NCBI RefSeq assembly: GCF_900496995.4
Contig: NC_044030.1
Location: 78,718,017-78,782,016 of the forward strand
Length of the DNA stretch: 64,000 bases
Direction of reading: 5' to 3'
From: Aquila chrysaetos chrysaetos
Taxonomy: Eukaryota; Chordata; Aves; Accipitriformes; Accipitridae
The position numbers and the translations under genes are program-made. Below are positions 1 through 11,511 of this stretch, piece after piece (within the stretch, counting starts at the first letter, position 1; the number at the start of each line of letters is the position of its first letter). A model generated the notes under the pieces. The model was not told the DNA's origin, did not search any database, and worked only from the letters and a program-made list of their open reading frames with translations.

Positions 1-2788
1 TCTGCCATATTTTGCAATGAATATTATTTGCTTACAATTCAGGTCTGTCTCATAGTCTCTGTGTAAGAGCACATTGAGGAAAGTCATCTCCTTTCCCAGC
101 AATTTTCTCAGCTTCTCTTGATCATTAACATGCTGGAAATCACTTGAAAGAAACACTGCAATTTTTTAAGGGATTTTATTCATTTATTCATCAAGGTTAA
201 GGACCCTGAAAAACTGCTGTCTACATCTTTTAGCACTTAGTTCTTTCAAATCTCATATACATTATAGTCCTCAATCTGGAGTTCTCTTTCGCTATGAGGT
301 TTTCTCTGCCTGTATCTTTTGTTGCAGTCTTAATGTACAATAAACCCCTTTAAAATTAGTTATACTGCTACAGTTGTCAGGAGAACTCAAGTGATCTGAT
401 GAATTTAGTAAGAATCCTAGGCTGTGAAACAGACACAATGAAATTCTTTCCCTCAGCCTACATGCCTCATTATTAAAACTCCAGTTTATAGTGTGCAGAC
501 AGTTGCGTGCTATAATTGAGGTTGAATTGCCATTCTCATTATAAATCCCCTTTTCTCGCATGCTCATAACTTCAGCCAACACATGGGCTGAAACTGTGCG
601 CACTCACTTTTAGCCCACAGTAGGCTATTTAACTCCATGATCTATGGGCTTTAGCTCTGCTGCTGTGCTCTGCTGCCCCATATATTTCACCATAACAGGA
701 GCTTCTAGTGAGGTTAAAATACAAAAGCTTAGTATTAACAGGTCTGCCTGGCTTAGGCACCAGGCTTGCATCTGTATTTTAGGTAGTTAGTGAAGCCATT
801 GCCGTCATTGAGGCATTGACGTTTGCTAGCCAGCCATCTGAGAGGGTGTTTTTTCAAGATCCTGTCTGCCAGCTTAAGTAGCAGAAGTCTCTCTGAGGCC
901 TTGGAAAACACCTGTCCCTCCCCATTGACTAGACAGGAAATTTAGACATTTCCTTCATTCACTGCACAGAACTTAGGTTCAGGAGAGTCCTGGCAAAGCC
1001 CTTCCTCTGCTTCCTTCCTCTGCACCAGTGAGGTCTGTAAGTTCAGTCTGAATCTCAGTAGTGGATTTAAAACTGTTGACTGGATCTACTTGGACGGCAA
1101 GCAATTCTGTTAAGCCCTTGATGCCAGGGGCAAAGACCTCCTTTTCTCTCTCTGTATGTTGTACTTGTTCTGCCTCTCCTCTGCTTTACTGCCAACTGTA
1201 GCATGTAGAGGGAAGTGCTTGGATGCAGACTTACACAGACTTACGTGGGCCAGCTTGGTCTTAAATCCTATGAGAAAGGGTCAGTTCAGATGGACAGTTC
1301 AACATTGCATCTCAGCCTGCAGCCAAGAAGAATGGAAAGGAGCAGCCTCATGGCTGCAGCACTCAAGGAGGATGTGAAGGTTTGGGGTTTGGAGCTTGGC
1401 TCTGCTCTTTGCCACAGGTTTTGTGCATGGATGAGACAGCTAGGTCTGTTGACTAAAGCTCTGCTGACCCAAATAGTGGTGTAGACCTCAGGCTCAGATG
1501 TAGGCATTGGAAGATATATGGGACCATTTCCACCATAAATATGCTTGGAGGGATGCATGCGGTGGAGGAAAACAGAGTATATACAGAGACAGACTATGCA
1601 GGAGTGACCTGGGCAGATGCCCACTCCCTGTCCTATGCACTCACCACAGGCAAAGGAAGGGTTCCCCTGCCCTAGCTTCAGCACAGTGACTTCTCCAGAG
1701 GTGCTTCAGGAAGAGGACTTGAGAGCTGAGAGTTTGCAGAAACTCTTGCTGAGAGTTTGTAGAGAGGAGAGAGGTGTGAGGGATAAAGAAAAACTAGCAC
1801 ATATTTGTCAGGAAGCCGGAGCCAAAAGGATTTATGTCAAGAGATTTTTTTTTTTTGGCAGTTTTGAGAGATCACATAAAAAATAAGAAACACACATACT
1901 CATATATTTATAATGGGGAGAAGGAGGTGGAGGAAAGAGATTCGTGCTAAAAGGAAATTGTCGAGTTGGGAAGTATGAGGTAGAGAAATAAATGACATCC
2001 TACAACAAGCAAACCACAGACCAAGACCAGTCCTGTCCGGAGACAGCTGGCGTCGGGGACTGTTTTTGATGCATGCTGTCAGAGAGGCCATAGCTGTTCA
2101 CTAAATCCCTCTCTCTGCCCTCGCTGTCACGGTCCAACAGCTGCTCATGGAGTAGACAGCAGCAGTGATGGAAGGTGCTGCTATTTATCCCCAGCAGTTT
2201 ATTACCAAACCTTCATTTCTGCAGCAGAGAGGGAAAGCTCTGCCTATTTCTGGCAGTCTGGCATCTTACTGATTTGCCTTGGTCAGCACTCCAGAACTCT
2301 CCTCCACCACCCTTGATGTGTGAGGGACCCCATGGCAGGGGCTGAGGATACAGGAACACATGGCAGGACCTGAGGGTTCCATGGCAATGTTTGCAGAGCT
2401 CATCTGCCAGTGCCCCAAATCCCTGTTCTCCTCCACACGTACGGCTCAGCTTTCTCACACCTCTCCCTCACTTTCTTTGCTCTCCAAGTGCTACTTGTAG
2501 GAGTGGAAAGTGAAGTGACAAAGCCTGAGGGAAAGGGGAAAATACAGTCTGTGTCTCTGAATATGTAAAAGGGGCCCTCCCGCCTACCTTGTTCCTCTCC
2601 TGATACTCGCCTCTGTCCCCAGCTGAACTGCTGTGACCAATTGCTCTGAGAATTTTGCTCCACAAGTGCAGTGGAGATGAGGAAAAAGCTAAAGAGAGAG
2701 AGGGACAGCGACTCTTACGCTGCTAGCATGGGGGATTTTGTTTGACATAACCTTTATTTCAGATGACAAGGCTTAACATCTTCCTTAA
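1..2788. other. No gene recognised
   Basis: Mixed-composition DNA with only short open frames on both strands and no credible splice-flanked coding segment. There are small local duplications near 1216-1245 (CAGACTTAC repeated) and 1730-1765 (CTGAGAGTTTG repeated). Confidence 0.6.
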
Positions 2789-2808
2789 TGCCATTTCCTG
2801 CATTTCAG

Positions 2809-3274
2809 GTCCACCCATCAGAACCTGCACTCTCTGGAAGCTGGTGGTGTTTCCCTGCGTGGTATGTGCATGTTTTGTGAATGTGTCAGGGATCCTCGCA
2901 CTAAGGCAAAACACTTTCTAGTGTTATTTTCCTCCATCGTAATGGCAAGAGGGGCTGGGCGTGAGCTCTCCAGGCTGCCCTGTATCAGTAACCTTAATAA
3001 CTCCTTTCAAATCCTTTTCCTAAGAAGTACTCCTGCCAATCACTGTCCACATATGCCTGGACTAGACAGTTTTAGGAAGCAGATTGACTGGAATAAGGTA
3101 GCTCTGTACTTTGCTGACAGAGTTATCCCTAGGAACACTGTGAAGAGTTTCTGCAGCCACCAGAGCTGTTCTGAATTTGCAATGGATTTGAAAATCATGC
3201 CTCAAGCACGATCTGCTTTAGAGACAGTGTGTAATGAAGAATCAGCTCCAGCTAAGACCAGGCCCAGCAAATGA
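2809..3274 (+). CDS. Possible terminal coding exon of an unidentified convergent gene
   Basis: A frame is open from 2789 to a TGA at 3272-3274. Inside it is a plausible acceptor, TTTCCTGCATTTCAG|G (AG at 2807-2808), with a stop (TAA, 2786-2788) just upstream, so the open stretch coincides with the acceptor. The resulting 155 residues include DSFRKQIDWNKVALYFADRV and end in a basic, proline-containing tail. An AATAAA at about 3581 followed by GT-rich DNA would make a complete terminal exon. I do not recognise a domain. In human, KIAA1328 (hinderin) lies tail-to-tail beside CELF4, so its last exon is one candidate by position only. An open frame of this length is expected a few times by chance in 64 kb, so this is weak. 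Confidence 0.22.
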
Positions 3275-3579
3275 ATATAGGACACTTTGGGTAAGTCCAA
3301 GTTCTCTGTTTAAACATTGTCACTAAGAAAATTCTGCTGCTCTCCAGTTTTGACCATCTGCAAGAAGGGTACACCCAAGAAAACTAAGGACACACATTTT
3401 AGGCTGAGTCGTTCTATTTCCAGAGATTGACCAGATGCTGGATTTGTATATAAATTTGTAGGTACAGGGATATAAGAAATACATGAAGATAACGTGTAGA
3501 CCTAGGAAGACAAGTCCCGTGGAATTTTGCTCATCCATCTCCACCTTGTAATTCTGTTAGTCTGATTCATCCTTCCTCT

Positions 3580-3586
3580 AATAAAC
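3580..3586 (+). promoter_or_regulatory. Candidate plus-strand poly(A) signal AATAAA
   Basis: CTAATAAAC is followed by a GT-rich region (TTGTATCTCTTGTTTGTCAG about 50 nt on). It lies about 300 nt after the stop of the possible terminal exon at 2809-3274 and would serve it if that exon is real. Confidence 0.25.
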
Positions 3587-3719
3587 TAACCATCCTCTGT
3601 AGAAATGTGGTAGCAAACAGGCGGGCAGCGTATTGTATCTCTTGTTTGTCAGGCACTGCCATAGGTTTTTTTTTCTGTTGACCTGAATAGTTGGCATCTA
3701 TTGGTTTTGTTGTTGTTCC

Positions 3720-3810
3720 TCAGTTAGATTTTAAGCTTTGTGGGTCAGGCACCGTCATTTGGTCTGTGTTCCTGCAGTGAAGGGTTTTAGGCACCCATAT
3801 AATGTGACAA
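3720..3810 (+). repeat. Ancient SINE-like tail (amniote 'gattgtaagct' family)
   Basis: TTAGATTTTAAGCTTTGTGG followed by GTCAGGCACCGTCATTTGGT resembles the widespread amniote repeat tail that reads 'gattgtaagctctttggggcagggaccgtc'. It is degraded; assigned by eye only. Confidence 0.4.
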
Positions 3811-6257
3811 GTCAGATTATGGCAACTGGAGAGCGAAAAATATTTCTTGCTGAAATATTTTCCACAAAGAAAGGTCACTCTTGACTCCTCCTCCATCCTT
3901 CACCTCCTTGGTAATTACTAACAAGAAAAAAAATTTCATTTTGAGTCTGCTGGACTTAAAGGACTTCGTTATTGGTTGCATGTGTCAGAGCCCATGTGAA
4001 TTACTGTAGTACCTGACAGGAGGCTCAGTTTGTGTAAGTGCTTCCATGCCCTGCCACTGGTCCTTCTCCTTCACTGAATACTATTTCCCATGAAATACTG
4101 AAATATCTTGCTAGTTGGCAGGTTCTCTGCTAAGTTTTACTGCTTGTGAATCAACAGTTTTCTCCATTAAAAGTTTCTATATTTTGAATGTTTTGGCCCC
4201 ATCTAGGCTGAAAAAAGTACATTTTTCAGGCTGGAATTCAATTTTTTTTCCAGTGAGGTCTGCTAGGGAGATGTGTGGGAGATTTGGCTCCCTCCTTCTT
4301 TCCCCACAAAGTTCAAGTAGGTCAAACACCACCATCGATGATCTAACTTTAGCATACTCGTTCAAATCCCCACCAGTCTCCTGGACTTGACTTTACAAGT
4401 CCTTTCATGTCACTTCACACTGTAGTGGGAGGAAGTGAAAATTACGGGCCACAGGCAGGGTTCCAAAAAGTGCTCTCTCTTTCTCAGAAAAGGGCTGGCA
4501 TCTTTCCACGGGCCTTCATTGTATTTTATAGCCATACTACAGTATTTAACAGCATAATTTAGTAAGTGTCAGTACTCCGTCGCGGAGTGTGGAGAAACCA
4601 TCTTATTCAACCTCTGGCGACATGTGCTGATTCAAATAATGCACCGTGAGGTAACATTAATGTTTTCTGGAAATGAAATTGGAGTGAGAAATGCCCTTAT
4701 TGGCTATCAGCATAAATACTGGTGTCATCCTGATCAGCAAGCAGAATTCAAGACCTCTTGCCCTTAAAAGGTGACTCTCTCTCATGTTTTAATTCATTTT
4801 CCACCAAATTCACTACCCCAAGGTGCAGGCATTCCACTGGTTTATACCTGACATAAAAACAGTTGGTTTTGTGCTGCTCTTCATGTCACACCTTTCCCAG
4901 CTTTTGAGCACTAGTAGATCAATTATTCTCTATTATTGCCTATGGTTGTACCTGAATTAGTTCTTTCCATTTACAAAATATATGAAATTATTAAAGAAAA
5001 TCAAAGTCCTTGCTATGGATTAAAAATATATCCTATATGTCTGCGGAAGATCTGCTGCAACACAAAATCTGAGTGAAACTGTTTCTCACCCTTCCAACTA
5101 TGGTGCCCCTTTGTTCCTTGCATGTTTTAAATGCATGGGGAAGATAGGTCTGGCTGGGATCCTAGACTGCCATCTGATTTAGGGAGTTCTAAGCATAGAG
5201 GGATGGGAAAACAGTGACTCTTCTGGGCTGTCACAGTGACCATTTCATGTTTACCTCAGCTGTGCAGCCACCATCTGTGTCTTACTGGATTATCAGGGAG
5301 GTCAGCTGTCAACTGGAATAGGAGGAGGCAACATTTGCATCAGAAGCTGGTCAGATATCATCTCCTGAAGGGATTTTAATGTGTTCTCCAGCCCAGAAGG
5401 CTGCAATAGTCCATCATAATTTCTAGCAGCTGTATCAGACTTTGTACTCAGTGTAAAAAAAAAAATCTAATCTATGTAATATCATTCTTCACACTTGCAG
5501 TCACAATGTCAGGCCCTTCCTGCAGGACTGGTGCAGTTTGGTTTATGCTGTATTAATTTTTGACCTGTAGCCAGGTCTAAGTTGAAGCTTCCTCTGTGTA
5601 TGAGCCAAGGCGTAGCGACAATTCCTCAAGTCACCCTTCTCTCATCTTAGAGATGAGTTCTAGTATTGGGGCTGTACCTGTAACATGTCCTGGCTTCAAT
5701 TCACAGGTAGTAAGGCTGGACCTGGCCTGATGAGGTCAGCCAGTGATAAGCTATCCAGTGTGCATGTGGGAAACCACCTATTCACTGGGTGGAACTGGAA
5801 CTACTGTGTCAGGCAGAGTAGTTCCCCACAATGTTCAGTGAAGTCCTTGTCCCTCTGTACACCCCAACATATCTTTGGGTAAATGCTTTTGTTCTCACTA
5901 CCCTCCCTACCCACATTGGTTTTCCTTGAAAAGAAACCCAGTCTGAAAAGGAGGTACGGTAAACCCTGGTAGATATACCATGTTGGACAATGGTGAGGAG
6001 AAGGCTGCACTGGGTGCCTGTCCTGCAACATAGGTATAATTTGCGGTTGTGCAAATCTACCTGTATAGGCTTTGATAGTTTTATTTCATGAGAATAACAA
6101 AGGACATGTCCAGAAGGCAGACCTGCTTTGAGTAGAAAACCACAAAAGTCCCTTTCCATCAGTTTTGTTGTGATTTGGGTTTTATACCTGCTCTGTTGGG
6201 GAGGGGTGGTGTCTATAGTAGTCACATACCCATAGATCTATGTCCATCTACAGCCAT
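3811..6257. other. No gene recognised
   Basis: AT-rich flanking DNA without recognisable coding exons. It contains a short A run near 5455-5463 and no clear repeat family. Confidence 0.55.
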
Positions 6258-6615
6258 CATAGAACCATAGAATCATGGAACATCCCACGTTGGAAGGGAC
6301 CTCGAAAGATCACCTGGTCCAACTTTTCATGAGAAAGGGAGCCTAGACGAGATTATCTAGCACCCTGTCCAACTGCATCTTGAAAACCTCTAGCAATGGG
6401 GACTCTACCATGTCCATGGGGAGGTTGTTCCAGTGACTGATTGTTCTCACTGTAAAAAATTTCTTCCTTATATGGAGATGAAACCTCTCTCGGTGCAACT
6501 TGTACTTGTTGTCCCTTGTTTTCTCCATGTGGCTCCTTCTGAAGAGACAGCGTCTGTCCTCTTTGTAGCTGGACTTTAAATAGATAACATATTTCCTCTA
6601 TAGCCTTCACCTGAG
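6258..6615 (-). mobile_element. CR1 LINE, 5'-truncated copy
   Basis: Read on the minus strand this ends in the CR1 tail TTCCATGATTCTATGGTTCT. It is preceded by the 'GGTCCCTTCCAACGTGGGATG' type motif and by the 'TGGAACAACCTCCCCATGGA' and 'AGGTTTCATCTCCATATAAGGAAG' blocks typical of avian CR1 3' ends. The 5' limit is uncertain and the reverse transcriptase region is absent, so this is a dead copy. It lies downstream of the CELF gene in the same orientation. Confidence 0.85.
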
Positions 6616-6739
6616 GTTATCAAGGCAGGCAAGGTTGTATTTTAACAAGAATGAGCTAGTTGGGCAATGGACTCTCTTTTGTATTTTTAAAAATCTCCTT
6701 TGTAAACCTCAAAACTAATATGAGACAAAGGCATATGTC

Positions 6740-6800
6740 ATTTCACAAATGGGTAAAATGAAGCGATGCAACCCAGAAACAGTGATGAGTAACACTACCA
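6740..6800 (-). repeat. Possible MIR-like fossil
   Basis: GTCATTTCACAAATGGGTAA resembles the reverse of the MIR core 'cctcagtttcctcatctgtaaaatg'. It is short and degraded. Confidence 0.3.
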
Positions 6801-7072
6801 CAGGCTAAGCACTGGTCCGTACACTCCTCTCAAGATGGCATGTTGCTTGGTAACTGTCCAGCTCCACCATCTGCAGAGACTGAAACTCAATTGCTGTTAA
6901 CGAGAATGAAATTATGGTGATATTAGCATAATTAAAATGAGAAGAATCCTGTTCAAGGATGATTGATGCCCATGGAAAGCTTTGGATGGAGGCAGAAAAG
7001 GCAGGTCCAAAACTGTTGGCTCAGACTTTATTTACCTGCACAATTTCTCCAGGTACAGGAGGAGATGTCCTC

Positions 7073-7094
7073 AAAAAAAAAAAAAAAAAAAAAA
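7073..7094 (+). repeat. (A)22 homopolymer
   Basis: A 22-nt A run, possibly the tail of an old retroposon, but no clear body is visible upstream. Confidence 0.9.
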
Positions 7095-10000
7095 GTTTAA
7101 TGTGGCTGACTGGTATTAAATAAATGATGCATGTTGGCAGAGCGATAGATGAGAATAGCGGAAAACACATTGTGAAAGGAACCAGAAGAATTGCTGTCAT
7201 AAATCTCCCCAAACTATTCTAGTCAGAAAAAGGCTAAAAACTAAGCAGCATGTTACTGGGAGCATAAGCAAGGGGGCTTTAGAAGAAACCCATGTCTCTG
7301 TCGGTTCATTGACACAAGTTTTATCCATGTGTCCATCCTCTTAGAAGAGGAGCAGTGGATGGCCAGAGAAAGGAAAGGGTTGTGAAGGTATGACATTGCA
7401 ACTTGGGTTGTTTGGCTTTTGGGTTTTATTTTTTATTTGAGACAGGTTAAAAGAGCTCCAGGTGTTCTCTCTAGAAAAAAAGAGATTAGAAGGCAACATT
7501 AATCAAGTTTACAACATATTCAAACAAGTAGATAAAGAAGAGAGAAAAAAATACCCTGAAATGTTTTTCTAATGAATGCATATTTTAGCTGAAGAATTCA
7601 CAGGGTTTGACATGGAAAAAGACATGTATATATGCAAAACTAGGGTTAGAAGACAAAGTGGGATTATTTTCAAAACTCATAAATAATTTAACTGTTGGAA
7701 GAAAAATGCAGAGGTTTCTGTTGATCTTATTGCCAAAAGAATGACTCTAGGCCTGATAAAGTAAGGGGCTAAAGGGGCTTTCACAGAGAAGAATGGCAGA
7801 GCATAGCTGTTTGTCTATTACAACTTGTCACACCAATCATGGTTTTTATTGGGTAAAAGATGGGCATGTTGCAACAGGTTATTCTGGCTTCTTTGGCACA
7901 CTAAAATGCCTGTATCCAATGCTAAATGACCTTTACATTAGAAAGAAATTGCAGTTTCATGTTGGCTTTCGTAAGGTGTTCACTGAAAGCAGTTGTAAAT
8001 GTTCCTATTAATTTTTTTGCTGTGGAAAGAGGCTATTGCTGAATGCTTCTGACAACCTCACTTGCAAAAATCTGGGAGGAGCTTTGCAAAGGACCAGCCA
8101 CTGGAAAAATTTGAGAAGGAGAGTGCCTTCTTCATTTGCATTTCTATTTACCATGAAAATTGTGCAACTTCACAGTTAACAGGGCAGGTCACATAAAGGC
8201 TTCATTATCTATTTTGCACGCACAATGATCCATGCCACTGTCACACCTACTCAGTCTCCACATCAGTCACGTTGTACAGTTTAGTCATGCAGTCCAATGG
8301 CTAAAATTCAAAAAGTCCCTGTTCCATATAATTTCTGTTCCTGCCAGGGGACGACAACCTCTAACTGCCCCTCTGGCTTGTATTCCAGTTTTGTTTTACT
8401 GAACTAATCTATATTTGTCTTTGTCTTTGAATTTACATTTCCAGACAGTGAGAGAAGCTGGACTGATAGCCCTGAAACCTGCTTTCTGTAAACCTATGGT
8501 CTCTTTGCCTTAACACACCTCAAGCCTGTTGGCTGGAAGTCACTGCTGCTCAGCTCAGGGAAGAGGTGCACAGAAACTCCTGCACTTCTCTTCAGTACGC
8601 AGAACCTGACCACGGGTCCACTCTCTGAGGCTATTTCAAATGGTAAGTACAAACCATGGCTAATCTGTTTTATTTCCTGCTGCACTTGGCTTCTCTCAGT
8701 TACTGTCTCCCAGCTGAGATGGTAGTGGTTTCCATCTGCACTGAAAATGTTACCTAATTCAGCCAGGTGTAATGCTTGGCCATGACCATCCATCCATCAT
8801 CTGTGGGACAGACGAGGGGAATCTGCATGCTCAAGCCCTGGAGGACTAATCCCTGAGAAAGGAGATCTCACTCGTTTCTTGGCTTCTCTGCTAAAAGTGC
8901 AAAAAAAGCACCAGCTGGGCTCATGAGCAGTGATACAGACACCTCTGAACTAGGACCGTCAAAAGTTTTCACATAGGAAGACTTACTGACCAGCTGGATG
9001 GCAAGTAGCTATCACTAGTAACCTGGTATACAGGCAAAGTGAGGTCCAGTCAGGCCAAGTTTGTCCTCTCACCTCAGCTGCACAGACCTCTGCCCACTTT
9101 TCTTCACCATTTGCAGTTAGCGGGGAGGGCGTGCTGCTTAAATTTGATGGATGAAAACCCTTCCTAAAATTTGGCACTGGTGGTATCAGCCCCTTCATGG
9201 AAAGAAAAATTCCCCAGTCTCTGATTAAACTGGGTCTGGGCTGTAAGTCTTTCAGGCAAGTGTGTTGCTTTACGTGGATACCCTAACTCTACGAAAATAA
9301 AACACCTTAAATGTCCAGTATTTCACCCCAAATCAGCTCTCTCCTAGCACTGAAAAGGCTTGGTAGTCAGGGAGAGAAAATACTTACTTAGTAAAGCTTT
9401 AACATCAGGCTTTTGGGCTGGAAACTGAAAGGTATAAATAAGCCAGATATAGGACAACTCCTGCTTAAACTGCAGAGCTTAATCTGCAGAGCCAGGTAGC
9501 TCTCTAGCTCTTTATCCTGTGTTGGCTTGGACTGCTCTGTGCAACCCAGTCATCAGAACAGGAGTTTTGACATTCACCCACCAAACCATCTTCTCAGTGG
9601 GGTGCTCATACTGGGCAGAGGAGGCTAATAACTGATCCCACGCATAGGTCCAGCCTGCTCTTCTCAGGTTGCTATGTGTCTCAGTCTAATCTCACGTTTC
9701 TTCTTGTATCCTAAACGTGGCTGCTTGCTGCTTATCAGCTAGCAGAGGTACGCATAGGGACACAGACCTCCTCTGTCTTGGGCATTTGGGCTGTGGAACT
9801 TTAATGCAGATGTTCTGGGTAGCTGTCCCTTTGGTTTGGGAGAGTTGGGTCCAGAGGGGCAAGTATCTCTTTGTCATCAGTCTCCTAGTTGCCTGCCCTC
9901 AAACCAAACCAGGCTGCTCCCCAGAGCCAACTCCAGTGCACTTGTGTGAAGTGTGATGCAAAGTGTTAGTTTGATGATTATTGTATGAAATTCATGCGGT

Positions 10001-11399
10001 CCATCATGCTCTGGGATTGCTACAGAAAGCACCAATAATAGAACAGACTGAGTGGAAGGAGTTAAAACAAGGAAAAATTGGGCTGACACTTTTCATCTGT
10101 GCTTATATACCATTGTAACAGTGGCTGGGAGCTTCTATTGGCTTGGCTTAAAAAAGATATTGCTAATGTCTAACACTTGATGACAGATGGTTCACCAATA
10201 CTGCTAGGCACATTGTCTCACTTAATAGCTCTTTGTTCTAGCTGAAAGAAGGTAATCTTTTTTTGTAGGAGTTGGTAGGAGGATCTGTGCACAATGTGCC
10301 TTCTGACAACTGTTCCAGTTTTGGAACCTGTTCTGTAGCTCACTGAAGTGGAATCATCTCTCTTACCCTCTGGAGGAGGGACTCACAAAGGAGGCATCAC
10401 AGTCATGGTGCTTAATTTGTGGGTGCCTTGCTATCTGGTAGGGCTCACAACACTGAATTAGGCAATTGCCTCTGTGCTGCTATGGAAAAAGTAAAACATG
10501 TGATCCTATCTGCCTGAAAGGGTGAGGAGAAGTTTAGGGCCTCTGTCTCTCTGAGCAGGAAAGGTGCCCATTTTTGGGATGTCATGCTGTGACTCCCCAC
10601 TGGGGGGGGGGGTTAACCCACCCACTCACCAGCTGCCTGCAAACTTGCATGTTTGTATCTCTTCTTTTTAAGAGCTGAAAGCGATAGCTGTGACCCAGCA
10701 ATGGATACGCCCCAGGAGAGTGCCCCGAGCAGCAGACTAGAGGTGTACCAAGGGGGATGCTGTGTCCCTTTCTCCTGGTGATGTGTCCTGTGTGCTGTAC
10801 AATGCACATTACATTCATGGGAGCAGTGTTAGGGTCTCCTAGGAGAGGTTATGGAGTCATTTGCTCCCTGTTTCCATTTCTGTTTCCACCTTTTAAACAA
10901 AATGAGGCAGATCAGTGAGAGGAGTTGTGAACACCTCCCTGGACTGCTCTACAATTGTATAATCAGGGCCATCTTCTGTGTCATGGGAGTCTCAGGGCAC
11001 CAATCCCAGCCTCCAGCTAGACTGAATAAGAATCTAAACCTGTGCTTATCGTATCTCATGTGAATACACTGCACACTGTGAGGCTGCTTCTTACAGGAAA
11101 AGGACATGCTTACCTGTATGTGTGCAAAAAACCTCCTTCCTCAGTCTGTGCTTGCTGGAAGTAGTCCATGCCAAGTTCAGAACTTACCAGGTTGAGACCC
11201 AGAATTCAGGATGGTTTATGAATGCCGTGGTGAGAGGATGTTTGCTACGAAGGTGTTTCCTGCCACCAGAGCCCATTGTGTGTTTACCATAATAGTGCTA
11301 TACAGGTTCCTCAACAGCAACATAGGAATGTTTAAGGTTGGGTGGGCACTAACAAAAGCTTGTTCAATACCAGTCGTGAGTGCAGGTGTGCAAAGAGAT
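7095..11399. other. No gene recognised
   Basis: Flanking DNA with only short, unsupported open frames. There is a G9-10 run near 10,603-10,612. No splice-bounded coding segment or known repeat was identified. Confidence 0.55.
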
Positions 11400-11511
11400 G
11401 GGACTCTGAGCAACCTGATCTAGTTGAAGATGTCCCTACTCATTGCTGAGGGATTGGACTAGATGACCTTTAAAGGTCCCTTCCAACCCAAACTATTCTA
11501 TGATTCTATGA
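11400..11511 (+). mobile_element. CR1 LINE 3' tail
   Basis: The plus strand contains TGGACTAGATGACCTTTAAA, then GGTCCCTTCCAACCC, and ends with ATTCTATGATTCTATGA, the canonical avian CR1 3' terminus. The copy may extend upstream to about 11,330, but similarity there is faint. It is severely 5'-truncated and non-coding. Confidence 0.9.
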
